Part shown: piece after piece, positions 26,693 through 33,931 of the stretch
Layout: every line of letters starts with the position of its first letter
Numbering within the stretch: position 1 is the stretch's first letter
NCBI RefSeq assembly: GCF_022170785.1
Contig: NZ_CP081870.1
Span: 980,001 to 1,044,000, forward strand
Direction: 5' to 3'
Source: Rossellomorea marisflavi
GTDB taxonomy: Bacteria > Bacillota > Bacilli > Bacillales > Bacillaceae_B
DNA: 64,000 nt
Made by a program: the position numbers and the translations under genes
Notes under the pieces: model-generated
Told to the model about the DNA's origin: nothing
Database searches by the model: none
What the model saw: the letters and a program-made list of their open reading frames with translations, nothing else

Positions 26693-27670
26693 GTGAGGAA
26701 GATCGGGTTGGTGGTGCTGTGTGTGGGGGTGCTGATGCTGTGTCATCTGACGTTCCTGTCAGCGAAGAAAGTATTTTTGGCCGATGAGGGGCCCCTGCGG
26801 GAAACGATGCCTGCTGCCAAGGAGCAGCGCCGGCTCGTCCTGATCACCCAGGATACGCAGACGCCGTTCTGGGATCAGGTGGCGACGGGGGCGAAGGAGC
26901 AGGCGAAGAAGGAAGGCGTGAGTCTCGAGGTGTGGGGGACATACGGTAAGAATGAAGAAGAATTTTTGAAGAACATCGAGATCGCGATCCAGTCGAAGGT
27001 CGACGGCATCCTCATCCAGGGCATGGACACGCCTGAGTTCAAGGAGCTGACGAAGGTGAAAGCCTCCTTCAACGGGATCCCCGTCATCACGGTTGCCAAT
27101 GACGTTCCCATGAGTGAGAGCCTCCGCCGCACCTACATCGGCTCCGATCCATTCGAAGCGGGCAAGCTCATGGCCGATGCATTGGTGAAGGAAATGGGCG
27201 GTGCCGGCAAGGTCGTCCTCATGGTGGATGCCGAGCGTGAATACAATCAGAATGAGAGAATACGAGGCATCCGCTCCGTCCTTGATGACTACCCATCCAT
27301 CACAATCGTGGAGGGGGAGACGGGCAGCGCACGGGATCAGATCATCACGGCGACCCGTGAGGTCATGAACCGTGAGCCCGATGTCGATGCGTTCATCTCC
27401 GTGAATGCGGGGAACCTCGGGGCCATGATCGAGGAAATAAGTAAGCGCTCTCAAGAAGAAGGGTATCTCATCTACTCCTTCGATGACGGTCCTGAATCCA
27501 TGACGCTCCTTGCCCAGGGCAAGATTAACGCCGTCGTCGAACAGGAACCCGAACGCATGGGGGAGTGGAGCGTGCAGCTCATGGAGGAATGGCTGAACGG
27601 GGAGACGGTACCCCTTGACCCCGCCGGCTATATAACCGACGTAAAGATCGTGAAAGGTGACGACCGATGA
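26693..27670 (+). CDS. Membrane-anchored sugar-binding sensor protein (AraP/XylFII-like)
   Basis: The 325-residue protein starts at GTG with AGGTGA upstream. Residues 1-23 form an uncleaved anchor (IGLVVLCVGVLMLCHLTFLS), with no lipobox. A periplasmic-binding-protein type 1 domain follows: LVLITQDTQTPFWDQVATGA, SKVDGILIQGMDTPEF, TYIGSDPFEAGKLMADAL, SVNAGNLGAMIEEI. The stop overlaps the histidine kinase start (ATGA). This order is known from Geobacillus AraPST and clostridial XylFII-LytS systems, where the binding protein presents the sugar to the kinase. The ligand is probably a pentose (inference). Confidence 0.85.
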   Translation: MRKIGLVVLCVGVLMLCHLTFLSAKKVFLADEGPLRETMPAAKEQRRLVLITQDTQTPFWDQVATGAKEQAKKEGVSLEVWGTYGKNEEEFLKNIEIAIQSKVDGILIQGMDTPEFKELTKVKASFNGIPVITVANDVPMSESLRRTYIGSDPFEAGKLMADALVKEMGGAGKVVLMVDAEREYNQNERIRGIRSVLDDYPSITIVEGETGSARDQIITATREVMNREPDVDAFISVNAGNLGAMIEEISKRSQEEGYLIYSFDDGPESMTLLAQGKINAVVEQEPERMGEWSVQLMEEWLNGETVPLDPAGYITDVKIVKGDDR

Positions 27671-29127
27671 CCTACATACAGAAGAAGATCCTTACCCTCA
27701 TCACGGTCGTCATGATCATCATGTCGGCGATCTGGCTCGCCCTGACCTATTACAATTACCGCACACACGAACAATACAATGATATCCTCCAGCGCTACCT
27801 CGGCATGAATGAGGTATCGCGGAACAGCCAGCAGGTGGTCACGGATCTCAATAACTATATGGTCGAGACCACCGATGGGAATCTAGCGAAACTGCAGGCA
27901 AGCAAAGAAAAGATGAAGGACGGGAAAACCGTCGTGGACGGCCTGCGGAACCAGGATAATGATTTCACCCTATCAAACTATCTGAATCTCATCGACAGTC
28001 TCGTTGAGACGACGGACCGTTTCCTCCTTTTCCAGGAAGAGAACGATGCGGAAGCGTCGGCAAGGGAGTTTGCCGAGGCGAACCGGATCTCGGGATATAT
28101 TTCCGAAATGACCCTCACCCTGATCGATAAGGAGCTCACGACGTACAATGTGCGCTACCGGGGGATCATGGAGCAGTCCGCCGAAGTGATCAAGCTCGGG
28201 ATCTGGGTGCTCCTCCTCATCACCTGTCTGTTGCTGATTGCTTCGTACTGGTTCTCCCTTGGCATCACGCGCCCTGTCTTCAAGCTGACAAAGGCCGCCA
28301 ACGAGCTGTCCCGTGGGAATTTCAGTCAGGAGGTGAAGGTGGAGGGGAATGACGAGATCGCCTTCCTCGCGAAAACCTTCGACCGGATGCGGATCAACAT
28401 CAACAACCTCATCTCGGAGATGAAGCAGAAGGCCGCCTTAGAGAGGGAGCTGCAGGAAAGCAAGCTCCTCCTGCAGGAAAGTCAGTTCAGGAGCCTTCAG
28501 AGTCAGATCAATCCCCACTTCCTCTTCAATACGCTGAATACATTGTCGAAGAAGGCCTATATGGAAGGGTCCGAGGAGACGAGTGACCTCCTCGTGAGCG
28601 TGGCGGGCATCCTGCGCTACAACCTGAAGCGCCAGAACCGCTCCGTCACCCTCGGGGATGAGATCGCTGTGCTCCTTCAGTATATGGATATCCAAAAGGC
28701 CCGGTTTGCCGACCGCCTTCAGTTCACCACCGACATCGCCCCCTCTTGCCTGGACGCAAAGATCCCGGCCCTCACCCTGCAGCCCATCGTGGAGAATGCC
28801 GTCATCCATGCCGTCGAACCGCAGGAAGACGGAGGCAGCATCCGCTTCCGGGTGTATGAGGAGAAAGACGGGATTGCGGTTGAAATCAGCGATGACGGAG
28901 CGGGCATGCCCCGGGAAAAAATCCGTCAGATCGTCGAGGAAGAAGCGCTGCCGGAAGGGCATTCCACCGGCATCGGATTCAGCAATGTCGTGAAGCGCCT
29001 CCGCCTCTTTTATGGGGTCGAGGATGTGATTGCGATCGAAAGCGAAGAAGGAAAGGGAACGACCATCACACTGCGAATCAAACGGGAAGGAGCGGAGAAT
29101 CATGATCAAATTGCTCATCGTGGATGA
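27667..29127 (+). CDS. Sugar-sensing histidine kinase (YesM/LytS/AraS-like)
   Basis: The 486-residue kinase has TM1 at about 8-28 (ILTLITVVMIIMSAIWLALT), an extracytoplasmic helical sensor, TM2 at about 178-200 (GIWVLLLITCLLLIASYWFS) and a HAMP linker. The His_kinase domain carries the phosphorylated histidine in SQINPHFLFNTLNTL. The HATPase_c domain has VENAVIHAVEP, DDGAGMP and TGIGFSNV. It overlaps the genes on both sides, so sensor, kinase and regulator are translated as one unit. Confidence 0.92.
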   Translation: MTYIQKKILTLITVVMIIMSAIWLALTYYNYRTHEQYNDILQRYLGMNEVSRNSQQVVTDLNNYMVETTDGNLAKLQASKEKMKDGKTVVDGLRNQDNDFTLSNYLNLIDSLVETTDRFLLFQEENDAEASAREFAEANRISGYISEMTLTLIDKELTTYNVRYRGIMEQSAEVIKLGIWVLLLITCLLLIASYWFSLGITRPVFKLTKAANELSRGNFSQEVKVEGNDEIAFLAKTFDRMRININNLISEMKQKAALERELQESKLLLQESQFRSLQSQINPHFLFNTLNTLSKKAYMEGSEETSDLLVSVAGILRYNLKRQNRSVTLGDEIAVLLQYMDIQKARFADRLQFTTDIAPSCLDAKIPALTLQPIVENAVIHAVEPQEDGGSIRFRVYEEKDGIAVEISDDGAGMPREKIRQIVEEEALPEGHSTGIGFSNVVKRLRLFYGVEDVIAIESEEGKGTTITLRIKREGAENHDQIAHRG

Positions 29128-30622
29128 TGAACCGATGGAAAGGGAAGGGATGCAGCTCATCCTGGAGAAGCATTTCCCCGATCTCGTCATCCAACAGGCG
29201 AAAAACGGAAGGGTGGCCGTTGAGATGGCGGCCACATTCACCCCTGATCTCATCCTCATGGACATCAAGATGCCGGGGATGAACGGCCTTGAAGCCATCG
29301 AGGCCATCACGGCGGAACAGCCCCATATCAAGTTCATCATGGTGACGGCCTATGATACCTTTTCCTATATGAAAGCAGCCATCAAGCTCGGGGCGAAGGA
29401 CTACATCCTGAAGCCGAGCAAGGCGGCGGAGATCGTGGCGACGATCGGAAAGGTCCTCGGTGAAATCGAGTCGGAGCGCAGTAAGCACGTGGCGAGCCTC
29501 GATCAGCAGGAGAAATGGGAGAGGGCACGGATGCTCGTTGAAACCGACGTCGTGACCCAGCTCCTTTTCGACCACGTCCACGATGTGCATGTGGATCTGC
29601 TCATGGGGATGTTGGACGTTCCGGCAGAAGGGGATCTGTTCGTCATGGTCCTCCTCCTTCCGGAAAATGGGGATGCCCATTACTCCGAGATCCGTCAGGC
29701 GATCCGCCAGCGTGGCTGGACCGGCGCCTTATATGGCCGGCAGCTTCCCCTCATCATCTTCAGGGAGCCCGGGACCACGTACCGTTCACAGGCGACGGCT
29801 CTTGCACGGGAGCTCCTTTCCCTCGGTTCGGAGCAGGACTGGTTCATCGGGATCGGGACCGTCTGCTCCTCCCTGGATGACGTGAGGCGTTCCTATCAGG
29901 AGGCGATGCTCGCCACCGTCGACACACAGGGACGGAAACGGTACCGCTTCTTCGAGGAAATCCCCCTAAAGCCCGAAACCCGGGAGCAGGCGATGACCGA
30001 CCAGAAGGAGCTCATGGAAAACATCCGCCTCGGCCAGTGGGACCGGGTCCACACCCAGGTGACCAACGCTATCACTACCCTGGAGAAAGAAGGGACGCCG
30101 ATCATCTATTCCCAGCAGCGGATCCTCCAGGTACTGTGGATGACGTCCCGTGTTCTCAGTGAGAGCGGAATCGACACGCAGGAGCCCCTCTTTTCCGTAC
30201 AGCCGACGGACTACCGCACGCTGCGGAAGGAAGCGGAGCGCCTCCTGGATGATATGAAGGAAGGCTACCGGACTCATTTCAGCCATACGGAAGCCGATAC
30301 GTTCCAACAGATCAAGCAGTACATCCAGGATCACTCCCACGAGGACATGTCACTCGACACCCTGGCCCAGACCGTCCATCTCAGCCCGATTTACATCAGC
30401 AAGATGTTCAAGGAGAAGCAGGGGATGAACTACATCGATTTTCTCACGGAATGCCGCATGGACAAGGCGAAGGGGCTCATGAAGGATCCCGAGAAGAGCA
30501 TCAAGGAAATCAGCTACGAAGTCGGGTATCACGATCCGAATTATTTCAGTAAGGTATTCAAGAAAATGACGAAGCACTCCCCGAAAGAGTACCGGAGGAG
30601 CCTGCTCGGACAACATGTGTAA
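29102..30622 (+). CDS. AraC-type response regulator (YesN/AraT-like)
   Basis: The 506-residue protein starts at ATG 29102 with AAGGAG upstream; the longer frame from 29030 lies inside the kinase gene. The receiver domain has LLIVDDEPMEREGMQL, the phosphoacceptor aspartate in LILMDIKMPGMNGLEA (about 54) and KDYILKPSKAAEI. A central linker precedes a C-terminal double helix-turn-helix of the AraC family: DTLAQTVHLSPIYISKMFKE and ISYEVGYHDPNYFSKVFKKM. It probably activates the adjacent sugar transporter genes. Confidence 0.93.
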   Translation: MIKLLIVDDEPMEREGMQLILEKHFPDLVIQQAKNGRVAVEMAATFTPDLILMDIKMPGMNGLEAIEAITAEQPHIKFIMVTAYDTFSYMKAAIKLGAKDYILKPSKAAEIVATIGKVLGEIESERSKHVASLDQQEKWERARMLVETDVVTQLLFDHVHDVHVDLLMGMLDVPAEGDLFVMVLLLPENGDAHYSEIRQAIRQRGWTGALYGRQLPLIIFREPGTTYRSQATALARELLSLGSEQDWFIGIGTVCSSLDDVRRSYQEAMLATVDTQGRKRYRFFEEIPLKPETREQAMTDQKELMENIRLGQWDRVHTQVTNAITTLEKEGTPIIYSQQRILQVLWMTSRVLSESGIDTQEPLFSVQPTDYRTLRKEAERLLDDMKEGYRTHFSHTEADTFQQIKQYIQDHSHEDMSLDTLAQTVHLSPIYISKMFKEKQGMNYIDFLTECRMDKAKGLMKDPEKSIKEISYEVGYHDPNYFSKVFKKMTKHSPKEYRRSLLGQHV

Positions 30623-30635
30623 AGGGTGATGGGGC

Positions 30636-31679
30636 ATGGGGAAAGCGATGCGTCACCTGGCGTGGCTCCTCCTCTTCGGGATGATCCTCGCCGGATGCGA
30701 AGAGAAAGCACCGGTTGTTCCGGTCCATAAAGAAAAAAAAGAAGCGCCAGGCTCCGTGAAGATCGGATTCTCCATGGATACGCTTGAGGAGGAGCGATGG
30801 GTGCGGGACCGGGACCTCTTCAAGCAGGCCGTGGAGGACCAGGGAGCGGAAGTGTTGATCACGGAGGCCCGTGGGGATGATGCCCTCCAGGTGCTGCAGG
30901 CGGAAACCCTCATCGCAGAAGGAGTCGATGTCCTCGTGATCGTCCCGTATAACGCAGAAGCCGCCGCGGCCATTGTCCAAAAAGCCCATAAAGCCGGCAT
31001 CCAGGTCGTCTCCTATGACCGCCTCGTCCGGAATGCCGACATCGATCTGTACGTATCTTTCGATAACGAACGTGTCGGGGAGCTTCAGGCCGGTGCCATC
31101 ACCGAACTTGTGCCGAAGGGCAAATACGTTTATATCGGCGGGGCGGAAACGGACTACAACGCCCACCTCTTGAAGAAAGGCGTCTTTGACGTACTGAAGG
31201 AGCCCATCGACCGCGGAGAGATCCAGGTGGTGTACGATGAGTGGACCGACAACTGGCTGCCCGAGAACGCCTATGACAATATGAAAGAGGCCCTCAAAGC
31301 GAGTGATGGTGACATCGATGCCGTCATCGCGGCCAACGATGCCACCGCCGGCATGGCCGAGAAGGCGCTGGAGGAAGCGGGACTCGCCGGGAAGATCCCC
31401 GTCGCCGGCCAGGACGCCGAGCTCAATGCCGTCCGCCGCATCGTCCAGGGCACCCAGGCCATGACCGTCTACAAGCCGATCAACATCCTAGCAGAAGAAG
31501 CGGCAGCCCTCGCCATCTCCATCGCCCGCGGCGAATACATCGACACCGACAAAAAAATCAACAACGGCAAAATCGAAGTCCCATCCGTCCTCCTCCAGCC
31601 CACCGCCGTCAACAAAGCCAACCTCGACACCACCATCATCGCCGACCACTTCCACACCCGGGAGGAAGTGTATGAGTGA
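30636..31679 (+). CDS. XylF-like sugar-binding lipoprotein
   Basis: The 347-residue lipoprotein has signal peptide MGKAMRHLAWLLLFGMILAG and a lipobox cysteine at 21. The type 1 binding fold closely follows XylF: VKIGFSMDTLEEERWVRDRD, GVDVLVIVPYNAEAAAAIVQ, VVSYDRLVRNADIDLYVSFD, DAVIAANDATAGMA, GQDAELNAVRRIVQGTQAMT. It lies 13 bases after the response regulator gene. It duplicates the function of the ChvE-like protein at 22471 but has no ATPase or permease next to it, so it may feed the upstream transporter. Confidence 0.88.
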   Translation: MGKAMRHLAWLLLFGMILAGCEEKAPVVPVHKEKKEAPGSVKIGFSMDTLEEERWVRDRDLFKQAVEDQGAEVLITEARGDDALQVLQAETLIAEGVDVLVIVPYNAEAAAAIVQKAHKAGIQVVSYDRLVRNADIDLYVSFDNERVGELQAGAITELVPKGKYVYIGGAETDYNAHLLKKGVFDVLKEPIDRGEIQVVYDEWTDNWLPENAYDNMKEALKASDGDIDAVIAANDATAGMAEKALEEAGLAGKIPVAGQDAELNAVRRIVQGTQAMTVYKPINILAEEAAALAISIARGEYIDTDKKINNGKIEVPSVLLQPTAVNKANLDTTIIADHFHTREEVYE

Positions 31680-31680
31680 A

Positions 31681-31702
31681 GCACGGGGACGGTTCCGGTG
31701 CG
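31681..31702. repeat. REP-like element, copy 3 (half-site)
   Basis: GCACGGGGACGGTTCCGGTG starts immediately at the stop codon of the XylF-like gene. It shares the core of the other copies. Confidence 0.65.
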
Positions 31703-31744
31703 TCAAAACAGTCAGACGTAAAAATGCTAAGACCAGCGTGAGTA

Positions 31745-31795
31745 AGAAAGGGAAGGTTCCGATCGGCTGATGCCTGAACGGAACCTTCCCTTTCT
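31745..31795 (+). terminator. terminator/long hairpin after the sensor operon
   Basis: AGAAAGGGAAGGTTCC (31745-31760) and GGAACCTTCCCTTTCT (31780-31795) form a perfect 16-base stem with a T-rich downstream side. GGTTCC resembles the REP core, so it may be derived from one. Confidence 0.65.
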
Positions 31796-31918
31796 TTCAG
31801 ATGATAGGGTCGTTCATTCTCACATTTCTTTAGCTAAAATGGATAAAAAGATCCTTTTATGGGTAAAGGAATCCATGTTATAGTGGTAAATGTTGTAAAG
31901 TGTAGGGTGGAACCGCCT

Positions 31919-32409
31919 ATGAAGAAACTATTTTAGCCTGCTTGGCCACGATGGTCCTAGCCGGATGCAGCGTGGATTATACGTTCTTTACGTATAAAAG
32001 CCAAAAAGAATTGATTGCCTTCATCAATGAAGATCTGGTTGAGCTGGGGTCCATGGAGGCGGACGCCAGAAAATCGATGATCGAAGCATCCAAGGGTCCG
32101 AACAAGGATCTTGGTCAAGTGATAGCTGCCATCGGAAATGATGCCATACCGGGGTATGAGGATATTCTTGATGCCATAGAAGGCTGGAGCTATAAAAAAT
32201 CTGAAATGAAGAAGTTGGTGAAAGAGACACGGGAGGTAGAGGAAGTCTATCTTGAATTCCTTCATAAACGAAAGGACGCATTGGAGGCCACCGATGATGC
32301 CTTGATGGAAGAATCCGATGACCTGCTGGCAGACTATAATAAAAAGGTCAATACGCTAAACAAACACATCGAGGAACTGGCGGAGGACTGGGAAGTAGAA
32401 TTGAAATGA
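31919..32409 (+). pseudogene. Small lipoprotein with frameshifted signal peptide
   Basis: An ATG at 31919 with GGGTGG upstream reads MKKLF and then TAG. Adding one T to the run at 31931-31934 would restore MKKLFLACLATMVLAGC, a complete lipoprotein signal peptide joined to the open frame that runs to 32409. As written, translation could begin only at TTG 31942, giving a truncated signal (LATMVLAGC). The mature part (about 150 residues, helical, charged) resembles the lipoprotein at 41975. This is either a one-base deletion or a sequencing error. Confidence 0.7.
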
Positions 32410-32410
32410 C

Positions 32411-32468
32411 GAATAGGGACGGTTCCGATGCACCGAACAATCGATGGGTGGGAACAGTCCCTATTTTA
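32411..32468. terminator. Bidirectional terminator formed by REP-like copy 4
   Basis: AATAGGGACGGTTCC and GGAACAGTCCCTATT are arms of a hairpin with one internal mismatch, sitting between two convergent genes. It has the same GGGACGGTTCC core as the other REP-like copies. Confidence 0.7.
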
Positions 32469-32473
32469 TCGCC

Positions 32474-33496
32474 TTAACCTGCCGTATATTTCTTAACCGC
32501 CGGCATGATGTCGGTAGCGATGAGCTCAATATTCTTCTTGATTTGGTCAAGCGGTATTCCCCCGAGATCGATTTCTCCGAGGAAGCGCTGATGGCCGTAA
32601 AGTTCATACTGATAGAGGATCTTCTCGATGATTTGCTGGGGGGAGCCGATCATCAGGGCATCGCGGTGATCCGTGGCTGCGGTGAACTGATCCTGCGGGT
32701 AACCGCCACCCTTCAGTTGGATCATGGCGCTGTTAAGGTGAGGATAGAATTCCCTCAGTGCCGTCTGACTGTCCTTGGCTGTATAAAGGAAGCCCGCCGT
32801 GGCAAGGGGAAGGGAAGCGGGATCGTGACCAGCCTCTCTGGCTGCGTTCCGGAACCCTTCCACAGCTGGAAGGAAGCCGGTGGAAGGTCCACCGAGTGTC
32901 GTGAGCATCATGGGGACCCCTGCTTTTCCCGCCTTAATGGCACTCTCCGGCGGTCCCCCGACTGCCCGCCAGATCGGCATGGAGCCACGGAGCGGCTGCG
33001 GAAGGATCGTGGCCTTGCGGAGCGGGGCGCGGAATCTGCCTTCCCACGTCACGTTCTCCTCTCTGTTGAGCTGCATGAGAAGCTCGATTTTCTCTTCAAA
33101 TAAGTCTTCATAATCCTCTATATCATACCCGAAGAGCTCATAAGCACCCGCACGCGATCCCCGGCCGGCAACAATCTCCGCGCGGCCGTTCGAGATCAGG
33201 TCGATGGTGGCGAAGTCCTCGTACACGCGAACCGGATCGGATGTACTGAGAACCGTTGCGGAGCTTGCGATCTTGATGTTTTTCGTGGCTTGGGCGATGG
33301 CACCGAGGATGACCGTATGGGCTTGGGTCGTGAACAGGCGCTGATGGCTTTCCCCGACGGCAAAAACGTCCAGCCCGGCTTCATCTGCGTAGGCAGCCGT
33401 TTCAATTAATTCCCGGATCCGTTGCTGGGCAGAAATATAATCCCCGTTCATGGGATTCCTCACATGTTCCCCGATTGAATACAATCCGATTTCCAT
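32474..33496 (-). CDS. LLM class flavin-dependent oxidoreductase
   Basis: The 340-residue luciferase-like monooxygenase is FMN-dependent and cytoplasmic. Family features include MEIGLYSIGEHVRNPMNG, DEAGLDVFAVGESHQRLFTT, IASSATVLSTSDPVRVYEDF, GRAEIVAGRGSRAGAYELFG and IWRAVGGPPESAIKAGKAGV. GAAGGAA precedes the ATG. It follows a DUF896 gene after 24 bases, and both lie behind an MhqR-type operator, which suggests induction by quinones or other electrophiles. The substrate is unknown. Confidence 0.9.
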   Translation of the reverse strand: MEIGLYSIGEHVRNPMNGDYISAQQRIRELIETAAYADEAGLDVFAVGESHQRLFTTQAHTVILGAIAQATKNIKIASSATVLSTSDPVRVYEDFATIDLISNGRAEIVAGRGSRAGAYELFGYDIEDYEDLFEEKIELLMQLNREENVTWEGRFRAPLRKATILPQPLRGSMPIWRAVGGPPESAIKAGKAGVPMMLTTLGGPSTGFLPAVEGFRNAAREAGHDPASLPLATAGFLYTAKDSQTALREFYPHLNSAMIQLKGGGYPQDQFTAATDHRDALMIGSPQQIIEKILYQYELYGHQRFLGEIDLGGIPLDQIKKNIELIATDIMPAVKKYTAG

Positions 33497-33520
33497 GTCG
33501 ATTCCTTCTTTCTTCTATGA

Positions 33521-33760
33521 TTAAAACGGAAGTGAATTCCGATACTGAATGGCTTTTTCGATGACAAAGGCTGTAGGGGTGACGTCCTCGCCGTCTTCAT
33601 TCACGATGGTCAAACTGCTCATGGTGGAGGAGACCTGACCGCGGATTTCCTGCAGGTAATCTGCCCTCAATGCCGCTCTTTCTTCGACTTCCCCTGGGGT
33701 CAATCCGTCCTCACGTGCTTTACGGGCCAGCTCATTGATTCGCTGCAAGCTCCTGATCAT
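33521..33760 (-). CDS. DUF896 family protein (YnzC/YneL-like)
   Basis: The 79-residue cytoplasmic protein with family core INELARKAREDGLTPGEVEE and RAALRADYLQEIRGQ matches small Firmicute DUF896 proteins; the C-terminal part (VTPTAFVIEKAIQYRNSLPF) is longer than usual. It is first in a two-gene unit with the LLM oxidoreductase. B. subtilis relatives are linked to the SOS response, but here the operator is of MhqR type. The function is unknown. Confidence 0.82.
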   Translation of the reverse strand: MIRSLQRINELARKAREDGLTPGEVEERAALRADYLQEIRGQVSSTMSSLTIVNEDGEDVTPTAFVIEKAIQYRNSLPF

Positions 33761-33788
33761 GTTCTCTTCCTCCTTTTTATCTTATATT

Positions 33789-33814
33789 CATTTATCTCGA
33801 ATTCGAGATAAATG
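33789..33814 (-). promoter_or_regulatory. MhqR-type operator (26-base perfect palindrome)
   Basis: Arms CATTTATCTCGAA (33789-33801) and TTCGAGATAAATG (33802-33814) are perfectly complementary with no spacer. The core TATCTCGAATTCGAGATA is the known binding motif of MhqR, the MarR-type repressor of quinone-detoxification genes in B. subtilis. A -10-like TATAAG lies just downstream (33786-33781, minus strand). No mhqR gene is in the window. Confidence 0.8.
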
Positions 33815-33847
33815 TAGTTTACCACCAGAATGTGGGAATGTCAACAC

Positions 33848-33888
33848 GAAAAAAAGGACGAATCCCGTAAGGTAGGGGATCGTCCTTT
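33848..33888 (-). terminator. terminator of the BceB-like permease gene
   Basis: On the minus strand AAAGGACGATCCCC pairs with GGGATTCGTCCTTT (one bulge), followed by a run of T. Confidence 0.8.
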
Positions 33889-33931
33889 GTCATCATTTCG
33901 AATAGAGTGGAGCACCGGAACCCGCCACCCG

